The notes beneath the pieces are model-generated. The model had not been told where the DNA came from. It searched no databases and saw only the letters and a program-made list of their open reading frames with translations. Both the position numbers and the translations under genes were made by a program. A DNA stretch of 64,000 nt from Leishmania mexicana MHOM/GT/2001/U1103. Its lineage: Eukaryota; Euglenozoa; Kinetoplastea; Trypanosomatida; Trypanosomatidae. This document shows positions 46,823 through 57,500 of the stretch, in pieces. The stretch lies in assembly GCF_000234665.1 (NCBI RefSeq), contig NC_018305.1, positions 125,929 to 189,928 on the forward strand, read 5' to 3'. Every line of letters starts with the position of its first letter. Within the stretch, counting starts at the first letter, position 1.

Positions 46823-48523
46823 ATGACGTCCCCAGATGCATTAGATTGCCTGAGCGGCGCGGCAGCCACCGCTGCCTCTCACACAACGGCCAACTCCGTC
46901 GGCTTCGTGCCCAAGATGGCCAACCCACCGGCGCACGACACCGCGAACAACTGCGGCCTCAACGATGCGGCCTACAGCCCCACCGTCTCCCCTTCCTACA
47001 ACACCGGTGCCATTCCGCAAGAGCAGTCGAAGATGCTAGCCGGGATGCTGGCGAAGCTGCCGGAGCTTGACCTGGGCGAGATGTCGCGCGTGAAGAGCTG
47101 CTTCTCTGCCGTCCTGGGCGAGGGACGGGAGAACATCGTCAACGCTCTGGAGCTGCGCGTGGTGCTCGGCGAGCTCGGCCTCTACCCGAGCGAGGCGGAG
47201 CTCAACCTCGTCCTTCGCGCCTACCGTGACCGCGTCAACCTTGTTACGCTGACGCGGTACCTGCGGCTGTATAAGAAGGAGTTCTGGATCAATCATGCCG
47301 CGGCAGCGGCGGGCGGAGCCGGCGCTGTGCGCAGCGCGCCACTGTCTGCCGCACCGCGCTCCCACCAGGCGTTCCATGTAAGTCATCCCATGGTCGCGTC
47401 GAGAGCGGGGGCCTTCGGCGTTGGCGGTGGCATGGACGAGGACACGTTGAAGGCCTTCATCGCCCTCGGCGGTGGGGAAGACGGCAGTGGCGAGATCCTC
47501 GCGTCGACGCTGCGCGACGCCATCCGCGGCTTCGGGCTCACCATCGACATCGACTCGATGATTCGCACCGTCGATGTGCATCACTCAGGCGTGCTGGGCT
47601 ACGTCGACTTCTGCGCCTTATGGTTGCAGTCGACCAGCACATCCTTCGAGCCCGGCGAGGCCGGCGGCGCGGGGGTGTTCATGGGGGAGGCACTGCAACG
47701 CGAATCGGCCGACAACGCTGGGCCCGACACCTATCGCCGTCGCTCGTCGCACGGGAGCACCATGAGCGACACCCGCCAGCGGCTCATGTCCTTGCTGGCC
47801 ACCACGCCGCGACTCACCAGTCTTTCAGGTGGCGTGCTGCGCCGTCGATCGATGACGCAGGCGCCGGAGCAGGCGAGCACGCCGTCCCACGCACGCCACT
47901 GCTCGCCGGGTGGCACACACTTTTTCCAGAACACGAACAGCCGTACCGTGACACCGGCATACAGCCCGCAGGCGGGCGGCGCCGGCAATGGCCACGGCTT
48001 TGATGGCGCGATGGCGTGCAACTCTATCTTGACGCCGCCGCCGACGCCTATCACGGAGGAGGAGCACATGCTACTCGTCGAGATGTACCTCTTCCCGGAA
48101 AAGTACAAGACCGTGCGGCGGGCACCGCGCTTCGCTGCGGACCTCGGCGGCGGCGGCGGTGGCGGTGGCTCACCGGTTTACGGCGCGGCGGGCCGTGAGG
48201 CAGCGCTGCACTCCTCCGGCTCCTTGCATCAAAAGCGTCTCTCGCGCCCGAGCGCGAGTGGCTCGGGCAGTCGCGGCCGCGGCCGTAGCCAGGCACGCGG
48301 TTTGGGGAACACGAGCGGCGGCGCGGATGGCGGAGGTGCCGTCGCGGACTTCTTCCCCCCAAGGTCCAGCAACGTCTACCGCCCGCCGAGCCCGATGATC
48401 CTGTCGCTGCGTAACAGCACCGCCTATCGCAACCGGCTGAAGCGGCTCGAGGAGCAGAAGCGGGAGCGCAAGGGGTGGAAGCCGCCGGCGGGGGCAGCGA
48501 CAACGCAGCAGCAGCAGCAGTGA
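46823..48523 (+). CDS. EF-hand-like protein with disordered tail
   Basis: 566 residues from MTSPDALDCLSG. Two EF-hand-pair-like segments are visible. Residues 66-157 (VKSCFSAVLGEGRENIVNAL to TRYLRLYKKEFW) have the helix-loop-helix pattern without good calcium ligands. Residues 203-270 contain GGGEDGSGEILASTLRDAIR and DVHHSGVLGYVDFCALWLQ; the second loop keeps Asp at position 1, Gly at 6 and Asp at 12, so one site may bind calcium weakly. The spacing is calmodulin/centrin-like. The C-terminal half is disordered, Gly/Ser/Arg-rich, with a conserved-looking end (YRPPSPMILSLRNSTAYRNR then a basic helix and a Gln run). A cytoskeletal role is possible but unproven. Confidence 0.75.
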   Translation: MTSPDALDCLSGAAATAASHTTANSVGFVPKMANPPAHDTANNCGLNDAAYSPTVSPSYNTGAIPQEQSKMLAGMLAKLPELDLGEMSRVKSCFSAVLGEGRENIVNALELRVVLGELGLYPSEAELNLVLRAYRDRVNLVTLTRYLRLYKKEFWINHAAAAAGGAGAVRSAPLSAAPRSHQAFHVSHPMVASRAGAFGVGGGMDEDTLKAFIALGGGEDGSGEILASTLRDAIRGFGLTIDIDSMIRTVDVHHSGVLGYVDFCALWLQSTSTSFEPGEAGGAGVFMGEALQRESADNAGPDTYRRRSSHGSTMSDTRQRLMSLLATTPRLTSLSGGVLRRRSMTQAPEQASTPSHARHCSPGGTHFFQNTNSRTVTPAYSPQAGGAGNGHGFDGAMACNSILTPPPTPITEEEHMLLVEMYLFPEKYKTVRRAPRFAADLGGGGGGGGSPVYGAAGREAALHSSGSLHQKRLSRPSASGSGSRGRGRSQARGLGNTSGGADGGGAVADFFPPRSSNVYRPPSPMILSLRNSTAYRNRLKRLEEQKRERKGWKPPAGAATTQQQQQ

Positions 48524-50411
48524 CGGATCTCCTACGCCGCCACCGCAACGCGCGGCGGTGGCGATGGTCCGGGCGACATGGAGCGCATGTTCTCTTCCAC
48601 TCCGCCAAGGATGTCTACGTGGTAGAGAAAAAAGGGTGTTCGTGGATGCGGACGACGGAGGAGGCAGCGGCGCGCTCGCGCGCTCGGTTGCTGAGTCGGG
48701 AAGATGAAGTATCCTCCTCCGACCCCCCTCGATGTACAGCCATTAGGAAAGATCAGCAACGGCAAAGCGGGAGGGGGATGGGGTCTCACGCCACGTCCCC
48801 GCCCTCCTCCCCTCCTGCCGGGGGACGCGTCGGTTGCCGATGAGCGTGCGCAACGGGAGAGGTACACGGGACACCCACACGCACACACACACACACACAA
48901 CACACAGAGAGACAGAGGCGTGGGGCGGGAGGAGTGCGTGCGTGCGTGTCCGCAGCAATATGATGGAAGATGGTCATCGGGTCGCCATCACCCCAGCCCT
49001 TCCAGGAAGCACCCCCTTGCGTCTGTCTGCATGCCGTTGCGTATATGTGGCTGGGTTCGCCACTGGCGCAGCTTCCATGGCTGTGGAGTGGGAGTGGGTG
49101 GAGGGGGAGGCCTGGGGTCGCACTGATGATGACATGGAGTCCGAAAAACGACGGAAAGGCGAGGATGCCGATGTACACGTAGAAGCTGTTTCCCATCTCT
49201 ATTTTCCCGATGATTACCTCCTTGCAACAGATGTCCATCAGCCGCAACAACGGGGGAGGGGAGGGGAGGGGAGGGTGTGTGTGTGTGTGTGTGTGGTGGG
49301 TGAGGGGCGAGACACGACGGGCTACTATCAGAAGCCGCGCACACGGCATCACGGCGAGATGGAACATACATTGCCCGCCCGCCCGCCTGCTCGCCCACCT
49401 CCCGCCCTCTCACCTCACCTCACCTCTCCTCTCCTCTCCTCTCCTCTCCTCTCCTCCCCCCCCCCGCCTCCTCCTCCTCCTCTCACCCCGTTGTTGCTGG
49501 GACACCCGCAACGACAGAGTAAACGGCTCCCGCGCGGCAACGATCAAATGGCGGAGAGCGAAGTGGCTGGTGCACTGTGTCGGGGGAAGGGGAGGGGGGG
49601 TTCGATGATCACGGCGCCATTGCGGTGGCTCTGGACCGCCTCCGCCTCACCGAATCACCACCACCACTGCTGCCATATTTTTTTTCGTCTGCCTCACTCT
49701 CTCTCTTCTCCACGGCGACGGCGCGACTCACATGCGCACACACACCACCCACATACATACACACACACACACACGGGTCCGCCACATCAGCAGTGGTCGT
49801 GACACGCCGCAGCGAAACTGCCACCTCCTCCTCCCCCCCCCTCTGCAAAGGTCGCTACAAGCCACCCTTCATACCGTCGATCCACACACACACAACACAC
49901 GCACGCGCGCGCACATCATTGGGTGCGAGCCTCCTCACTCCTCCGCGCACGGAGCCGCATCCATCACGAACGGTGGGGGCGGGCAGACAGCGCAACGAGA
50001 AGACGAGAAGAGGTGCACAGGCACACGTGGCTGAGCCGAGCCTGTCCTTGCGGTGGAGCCGTTCGACGCAGGACGCGAGCAGCGCGCGCTGCACGCGTCC
50101 AACGACATCGCCGCCATCCCACACCCATCACCGTGCGTGTCTGTGCATGCATGCTCGTGTGAGCTCGTGTTTCTCATGCGAAGTGCACCGGTGCCACCGA
50201 TACGCACCGAGAGAGGGGGAGAATCCATCCACTATCCTCCCATCATCGTCAGCAGAAGTGCGGCCTCCCTGTGCCTCCGTGTTGCCGTCGTTCCCTTACG
50301 TGGGTCCGGTGTGTGTCGCTGTCTCTGTGCGTCGGTCTGCGTAATCTGTGCGTGGGGAAGACACGGGCCTGGGCGTGCGCCCTGCTAAAGGCGCGAGATC
50401 GCACACGAGTG
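48524..50411. other. Spacer between EF-hand-like and disordered-protein genes
   Basis: 1.9 kb with no supported gene. Simple sequence includes a CA run (48881-48898), a GT run (49276-49294), a CTCCT pentanucleotide tract (49423-49456) and GGGGAG repeats (49252-49275). The stretch 48955-49225 is mixed sequence that may be an old degenerate repeat. The acceptor for the next gene is unclear; AG 50359-50360 is one option. Confidence 0.55.
49423..49456. repeat. CTCCT pentanucleotide tract
   Basis: About six to seven tandem CTCCT units inside a longer pyrimidine stretch, preceded by ACCTC units (49411-49425). It could act as a polypyrimidine tract for trans-splicing. Confidence 0.85.
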
Positions 50412-52964
50412 ATGGAGCAGACGACCCCCCGCCCCCCCAAGACGGACACCGGCGCCGCGGCCGAAGCGAAGACAAGTACGACAGCGGCAGCTGGGGTGAG
50501 CAGCGGCACAAGTGGGGCGAAGGCGAAGCCGCCGTATCGTGAGCTGGGCACGCCGACGCTGCGTGACCGCGCGGCCACTTCGAAGGAGGGCGGCCACAAC
50601 ACGAACAGCCGCGGTGCCGGTGGCTGCCGTCTCTCTGGCACGAGCTTGGAGCGCCTCACGACGACGAGGCGTGTCAGCAGGACCACAGAGATCCTCCGCC
50701 CCCCTCCTCTCGTGCTGCACACCGCCGAGAACGACTCAAGCAGCGGGCAGAGTACGGCGGTGGCAACGACTGAAGGTGCGACGGTCGCCACGGCGGAGTC
50801 TGGCCGCCCGCGCGTGCAGAGCCTTAGCATCACCTCTACGGAAGGCCCCCAGCCTGCCGTCACCACCCCGTGCTGGACCTCGAGCCTCCACGAGATCCTG
50901 GCGTCCTCGCTACCCACCGCGGCAGCCGCGGTGACGCGTTTCGCTACGCAGAGTAACAACAACAGCCGCAGCCGCACAGTCACCGGCAGCGGGGCGCGTG
51001 AGCCATGCTCTGCGTCACGCGTCTGTCCTATGGAAAAGGCGATGCAGCACACCCTCGTGCATGTCCTGCAGCGAGAGCGGGTGCGAGCGCTCATCACCCG
51101 CGCCTTGCACCTGTGGCACCTGCACTGCGCACTCTGGCGGCACGGACGACGACATGGCGACAGAGAAACCGCCGCTGGAGTGGAGGGGCAGCGACCGATG
51201 CCGTCCGCGACGAGACGCGCCTTCCACCGCAGCTGTCACGCCAGTGACCCTCACCTGTGCTCTGTCCAGACGCGGGGGTTGCCGGCAGCCCCAGCAGCAG
51301 TGCCGACCCTCACTGTCGGGCCCATAGAGTCATCCAGCCCCTCGGCATCCCGGCAGGCGTGGGCCCCGCTCGGCGGCATGGATATTGGCAGGCGCTGCGG
51401 CGGCATCGCCACCAACGAAGGCAACGTCTACGTCGATGCCGACGACGAGGAGGAGCTGCACGACGTGGACGACGATGCAGAGGTGCCACGACACACAGAG
51501 CGGCAGCGGCGCCAACAGCATCACCGCGGCCGCCGTTGCACCGATGGCAACTCCAGCCTGTCAGATGCGGACGTCTACGTGGACAGCGCTTACGACCGTG
51601 TCGACAAGCCAGGCACCTCGGCACGGCCGCTGGCGCCAGCGAGCCGCAGCAGCGTCATCCCCGTCATCGGTGCCGCATCCCGGGTCACCAGCATTGTCCC
51701 CCCGCACTCGGCGCTGAGCAATGCGTCGCAAAGTCAGTCGCTGGCTCGCGACATGTCGTTCACGTCGGTGAGATGGTCGATGAGTTGTCCGTTCCAGACA
51801 CTGCTGCAGCCGCAGCGGCAAGACGAGCTGTGCAGCGCATCCTTCCCCCAGACGTCAGTGACGGTTTCCGTGCCAGGGAGCAGCACCGTCGACAGCGCCG
51901 GGGTCTCGCCCTCCGGAGCAGCGGCGGCAGCAGCAGAGCGGCGGAAGCGCATGGTGCAGCATCTCCTCTCCGGCAAGTCACCACGGAACGCGTCACCGCA
52001 CCAGCGCTTCAATAACTGGCTCTCCAGCAGTGTCGGTGGCGGTACAACGTCGAGCCTCGATGACTCCTGTTCTCGACCGCAGTCGTGCGCGCAGTCGGAC
52101 AGGGAGCCGAGTGCTGCGGAAGGAGGCCCCCCCTTGTGTCTGCGCCGCCCGCGCAGCAGCACTGGCAGCGGAGCGGGACTCATTGCGAGCGACTCGGAGG
52201 ACCACAGCATTTCGTCGCTGATAAACACGTCGCACGTCCCCCAGATGGACGGGTCCAACAGCCCCAGCGGTGCTTGGGGGCCGTTGAGGGACAGTGACTC
52301 CACACACAGCGACAGCACGTCGCCGATCCCGATGGTCACAGTAACGACGGCTCCCCAGCTGCTGACGCGCGAGGCGGAAGACCGGCTGGCGTTGCAGGCA
52401 ACGGAGGAGCGACGGCGCCTGCGCCTCCAGCACGCCATGTCCGCCGTTATGGATCAGCTCATGATGACGGCGTTGCGTCATCGATCTGTCGAGCGTGGCT
52501 TGCACCCCTCGTTGCGCACCTCCACAGCACCATCGCCGGTACTTTTAGACAGAAACGACAGTCGTGACATGGACTTCCTGTGCGTCGGCGCTACGGAGAC
52601 GCACAATGAAGGCACCACGTGGGGTAGCGCGGGGGCCATCGAACCAGAGGTGTCGGCTTGCCCACCCTGGACCTCCTCGCCATCCCCAGCCCAGCGGCAT
52701 CTGCAGCGAAGTGGGCGCACACAGGGAGAGGCGGGCTGCCTGTGCGACGCGACCGCCGAGCATGCCGAGCGTAGCGTGAGCCGCGACAGCGCCAAGGCCG
52801 TTGACAGCGGCGCCAGTCTCAGCAAGCGCTCATCAGACACCTTTGAGCTCATCAGCCAGTGGGGCGCGCACGTGCTCGAGGTCGTCACGATCACAACAGA
52901 CAATCCTAGCGACGTGGTCCCGGCCACGAGCACCGTGCCGACGTCGCACCCCACGCCCCGGTGA
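50412..52964 (+). CDS. Hypothetical protein, mostly disordered
   Basis: 850 residues from MEQTTPRPPKTD. I recognise no family. Composition is Ser/Thr/Ala/Arg-rich with acidic stretches (VDADDEEELHDVDDDAE). Two short helical segments stand out: MEKAMQHTLVHVLQRERVRA, followed by LITRALHLWHLHCALWRHGR (about 206-246), and REAEDRLALQATEERRRLRL, followed by QHAMSAVMDQLMMTALRHRS (about 653-692). The first resembles an IQ-like or sfi1-like repeat (ITRALHLWHLHCALW). A third conserved-looking piece is RRKRMVQHLLSGKSPRNASP and the adjacent RFNNWLSSS (about 513-541). There is no signal peptide. The long frame with Leishmania-like codon bias supports a real gene; function is unknown. Confidence 0.75.
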   Translation: MEQTTPRPPKTDTGAAAEAKTSTTAAAGVSSGTSGAKAKPPYRELGTPTLRDRAATSKEGGHNTNSRGAGGCRLSGTSLERLTTTRRVSRTTEILRPPPLVLHTAENDSSSGQSTAVATTEGATVATAESGRPRVQSLSITSTEGPQPAVTTPCWTSSLHEILASSLPTAAAAVTRFATQSNNNSRSRTVTGSGAREPCSASRVCPMEKAMQHTLVHVLQRERVRALITRALHLWHLHCALWRHGRRHGDRETAAGVEGQRPMPSATRRAFHRSCHASDPHLCSVQTRGLPAAPAAVPTLTVGPIESSSPSASRQAWAPLGGMDIGRRCGGIATNEGNVYVDADDEEELHDVDDDAEVPRHTERQRRQQHHRGRRCTDGNSSLSDADVYVDSAYDRVDKPGTSARPLAPASRSSVIPVIGAASRVTSIVPPHSALSNASQSQSLARDMSFTSVRWSMSCPFQTLLQPQRQDELCSASFPQTSVTVSVPGSSTVDSAGVSPSGAAAAAAERRKRMVQHLLSGKSPRNASPHQRFNNWLSSSVGGGTTSSLDDSCSRPQSCAQSDREPSAAEGGPPLCLRRPRSSTGSGAGLIASDSEDHSISSLINTSHVPQMDGSNSPSGAWGPLRDSDSTHSDSTSPIPMVTVTTAPQLLTREAEDRLALQATEERRRLRLQHAMSAVMDQLMMTALRHRSVERGLHPSLRTSTAPSPVLLDRNDSRDMDFLCVGATETHNEGTTWGSAGAIEPEVSACPPWTSSPSPAQRHLQRSGRTQGEAGCLCDATAEHAERSVSRDSAKAVDSGASLSKRSSDTFELISQWGAHVLEVVTITTDNPSDVVPATSTVPTSHPTPR

Positions 52965-53309
52965 TGCCGCCGCCGCCGCCCCCCCCCCCCGCGCTCTCGC
53001 ATAGAGTTCCGCACCCCGCACGGCGGGCCACGATGAGCAGCACTGAGAAGCGCGTCTTCCTCTTCTCTCTCTGTTGGTTGCTCTTCTCGAGCCGTCTCCC
53101 GACCGCACTCACGGTGACGAGGGGGGGGGGGCAACGCTGCACAAGGACACAAGTGCCGCGGCGAAGCTCTGCGCATCCCCCTCCCCCAACCATCCACACC
53201 TGTGCTGGATGGCGAGAAACAGGCTACCCCGTATAGCCCCGTCACGTGTGTCCAGCAAGCCTGGACGCGCGTGTTCTCCGAAAACAGAGCATGCGCGCCG
53301 ACGTGGGCG

Positions 53310-53310
<1 letters not shown>

Positions 53311-53341
<31 letters not shown>
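53311..53341. repeat. CA dinucleotide microsatellite
   Basis: About 15 CA units. Confidence 0.9.
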
Positions 53342-53342
<1 letters not shown>

Positions 53343-53653
53343 GTGTGCGTGGACGACGATGAACGACTGATCGCCGCAACGGATAAAAGGAAAAGGTTTC
53401 GTCGTCAGGTGAGTGTCGGGCGTGCATGGGTACGGTGGGCGGGCCCGCTGTGCATACACACATATATGTATGAGCCCGCCAGACTATCCTGCTGCCGGTG
53501 GACCTCACTATCACCACCACCCTCCCACCTGGAGGGAGGGCGGGGGAAGGGCCTGGCATCGCACACGGTGTCATGCACACGTCCTTCATCACGTCCTCAT
53601 GCGTCGTCGCACGACAGCACATCCATGGCGACGGCATAACAGCAAAGCCTGTA

Positions 53654-53658
<5 letters not shown>

Positions 53659-53690
<32 letters not shown>
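53659..53690. repeat. GT dinucleotide microsatellite
   Basis: About 16 GT units; opposite in strand sense to the CA run 320 bp upstream, so the pair could fold back in RNA. Confidence 0.9.
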
Positions 53691-53696
<6 letters not shown>

Positions 53697-54555
53697 ACGC
53701 GCGCAGCAGCGCCGGAAACCTGTGGGTGCGTGCCGAGTCAGCGCGGAGGAAGATAGCGTTGGCGCACACGGCACTGCCCCCCCCCCGCCGCCGCCGCCCG
53801 AGCGTCATCTCCCTGCTTTCTTTCATCTGTTCGTCTCTTTGGTACTTGCTGCGGCTGTTGCTGTGGTGGTGGTGGTGGTGGTGGTGGTGGTGGGAGCCTC
53901 CGTGCGACGTGCACGTCCCACGATGGCCCTTCGCCCCTCCCTCCCTCCCCCTCCCGACTAGCGCACCATCACGACTTCATCATCCGTGTCCGCCACGGCG
54001 CCGCGCCTCATCCCCAGACCACCATCACCATGCCATGTCACCATCCGTCCCCACCCCCCACTCCCTCCCTCATCACATCGCTCGAAGCCCGGTCGTGTCC
54101 AGTGCGGGTGCGATGCGGACACCCTATCAGCCGGCTGCCTCCCCACTCCCCTCCCCTCCCCTCACCCTCCCCTCCCTTACCTGCATGTATCCCTGCTTTG
54201 ACTCGCCCTTACACGGCATGCCCTGCCTTGCGTGGGTGGGTGGGTGCGGCCGCTCTTCGGACGCGGGCCCCTAAGTACTTCCGGAGAGGGCACAGCAACA
54301 ACGCACGCACGCGCGCTCACTGCGCTCGACCACTAAAACCGCAACAACACTACCCAGACAACGAGGAGAGCGTGTGCGCACGCTCTCGTCAACACCACCG
54401 GCAGCGGGAGGGACCTCTCAAAGATGTACCGAGCTTCGCACCTTCGGCTTCGCCCATGTATGCCGTCGTCATGGTCGATCAAAGCACCAGAGCTGCGCTG
54501 TGGTCGCCGCCGCCGCCGCCGCTGCTGCTGTCTCCCGCATGGCACTCAACCGTGG

Positions 54556-57500
54556 ATGCAGCTGCTGCTTCTGAGTATTGCCCTCTTTCTGCTGGGCGCC
54601 GTCGACCTCGCGCTGCCGTGCCGTCGCACCTCGTCGTTCTTCGCGAGGGCCGCAGGTGACGCTGACGCGGCCGCGCCACCGCTGCTGGCGATCACCGAAA
54701 CGGAGCTCATCTCGGCTGACCTCGGGCACGAGAGCATGAAGGTGAGTGCGTGGCGGGTTCAGCAGCAGGCGCCGTACAGCGGGACGACGGAGGGCGGCGA
54801 TGCAGCAGCAGCAGCGGCAACACGCACCGGGACCGTGACGATGGTGCTTAACGATCAGGCGAACCGAAAAAGTCCACCGTGCGTGGCGTTTCGGTACTTC
54901 CGCGACCCGACGGCGACCGCGGACAGCGGTGGCGTCGGCACGGACGCAAGCCCGAGTGGGCGCGTTGATGGCGAGCGGCCCCCTGCGCATCGTCCGCACA
55001 CGGCACTGCATCCACGCGGCTACCAGCTAGAGCGAACCTTTGCCGAGCAGGCTCAGGCACTGGCGCCGCGCTTTCCAGAGCAGGTTGTGTGCAGCGCAGC
55101 ACAGCTGCTCGGCTGCACGGAAGCCTCCACAAAGGCGGCGACCGCGCCATCCATGGCATGTGCGCTGACGCCGGCGCAGCTGACGACGGCATACAGCTGT
55201 CATGTGGTGCCCCTCACGGCACTACGATTGACGGGCACAACCAGGGCGAACAGCGTGCATGAGGCCCAGCAGCGGCATGGCAACGTCGTCGGTCGTCAAG
55301 CTCTTGGCGTGTACGTGCCCTTCTACGCCACGAGTAACGCCCCTGGCCAGCAGCAGCGGCGGCGGCGGCTGGCAGACAACGACAGCACGGGGATCGCTGG
55401 CACCGCCGCCGAGGACGACGACGACGAAGGGGAAGGGGCGCTCTTCTCATCGGAGGAAATCACGGCAATGTTGCTCGGCCACGCGCGTCGCATGGCCGAG
55501 AAGACCGACGCGGCCGATAGGGCGCTCAGCGAAGAGGATCAGCGGCTCTTGGCGGGCATTCGGCAAAGCGCTGGCCGCGTTGATGCCACCGCAGGAGAGA
55601 CGCGCGCATCTGCCGCCATCCGCTACGCTGCGCTGACCGTGCCCGCCCACGCCACCGTCGCGCAGCGGCAGGCGCTCGTGGATGCGGCGGCTCTGGCCGG
55701 CTTGCGTGTGGTGCGCCTCGTCCACAGCACGACCGGGGCAGCGGTGCAACTGGCGTACTTGAAGGCGGAGCAGGTGCTGAAGGCGGACAAGGTGCAGTAC
55801 GTCATGATCTACGACATGGGCAGCCAGCACACCGAGGTGGCCATCTACGGTCTCGCGGCGCCGCCGGCGGCCGTCGCGAGTCGAGTAAAACTGAACGGTG
55901 ACGTGGAGATGCAGGCGCTTGTCGGCAGTCGCACGCTGGGCGGCGCCGCCTTCGACGAGTGCATCGCCAGCCACTGGGACGAGCGGTACTTCGGCCGGCG
56001 CGTGATGAACGGTGTCCTCGCGACCGCGGGCGGCCGTGATGCGGCGCGCCTTGAGGCAGCGAAGGAGCGCGGCAGCCTCCTGCGTGCTGCCCAGCGTGCG
56101 AAGGAAATGTTGTCAGCCAACAAGGATGCGCACGTCACCATCGACGGTGTCCGCGCCGGTCCGTCAAACTTTGACGCCGTGGGGCGGCAGGAGCTACAGC
56201 AGCGCCACGTCACTGTCACGGCGGACGGCGGCCTGCTGAGCCTCCGCCTCACGCGCGCAGACTTTGAGGAGTGGTGCCGGCCCCTTTTCGACGCCGCCGT
56301 GGCGCTGCGAGACGAGGCCATTGCCGCCACCGGCGGCCTCGTCAAGAGCCTCGGTGCGCTCGACCGTTTCGAGGTCATCGGTGGCGGGACGCGAGTGCCG
56401 CGGCTGCTGCAGCGCCTCGGCGAGGGCTATCGCAGCGGCGTCGTGGATCGCACCCTAAATAGTAACGAGGCGGCCGTCATGGGCACGACACTGCTCGCCG
56501 TGTCGAGCGCGCCGCGGGCGCTTGGGCTGCACCTCGTCCAGACTCTGCCGCGTTACCACGTGCGCGAGTGGCTGAACAGCGCCGTCTACGCCTCGACGGA
56601 GCTGCACAGCACAGGGACCGTAGCGGCAGCAGCGTCATCGGAGGTGCAGCTCCTGTTCGCTGCACGGAAAACAACCCTTCCGGCGACGCGCAGTCTGCGT
56701 GTGCAACTGCCGGATATGAAAGTGGAACCGGCCGACAGCGTCGTCATCACCTTGTACTCGGGTCCCGAGGCAGACAGCGCCTACGCCCACAGCACGCGCT
56801 CCGACGCGGCTGTCACGGCGGGGTCGGCGCGCGCTGCTGCCTCAGCTACGTCGATGGCAAACTGCACCAGCTGCTACGTGCGCACCTGCACCGTGGGGGG
56901 TGTCCGCAAGGCCGCGGAGCAGCTGCTCGCGCAGCACACCCAGAAGACCCCGCACGGCAGTGCGAGGCCACGCCATCAGCACGTTCGCCTGGCCGGTCCG
57001 GAGGTGGTCGTCGAGGTGGTCGCCACCGTCAGTGGGATCCCGCACTGCAGCGTTGCCTACCTGCGTGCTGAGGTGGAGGTAGCGGAGGTGGGCCCCAATG
57101 CTGCAGCGGACGTCCAGGGCAGCAACGCTGCCGCAGGGGCAGCGGCAGAGGCGTCTTTACCGGACCCCCATCACGGCGGCACAGCCGCTGGCGTGCCACC
57201 AGCCACGCAGCATGACGAACACGTGATGAACGCCAGCGAGGAAGAAGTGCAGCACACCGGTGCACGCGTGACCGCGGAGGGGACCGCCGACCCCGCCACT
57301 GTCGACGCGACCGCGACGCCGACTCCTCCGTCGCACGAGTCGCAGCCGCAGCCGCAGGTGCAGGTGCAGGTGCGCGTCATGGCACTCGCTCTGCGTGTAT
57401 CGAGCGGCGCCGCGACGGATGGCGCAGCGGTGCACGGACTAGGCTATAACATGGACCTTGCAGAACTCGTCTTCTCGCACCGGCGGGTGCGGCAGCTGCA

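Larger units (their letters stand above)
52965..54555. other. Spacer before the GRP170-like gene
   Basis: No supported gene. CA run 53311-53341, GT run 53659-53690, GGT run 53860-53891 and several C-rich tracts. A GGCGGGC...GCCCGCC pair with CATAC/GTATG inside (53431-53478) can form a stem. The last 132 bases (54424-54555) are open in frame with the next gene but encode an Arg/Cys-rich stretch that I treat as leader. Confidence 0.55.

Noticed and set aside
54424..54555. Longer N-terminus for the GRP170-like protein
   Set aside because: It would place an Arg/Cys-rich stretch before a clear signal peptide. I prefer the ATG at 54556, though 54424 and 54460 cannot be excluded without 5'-end mapping.
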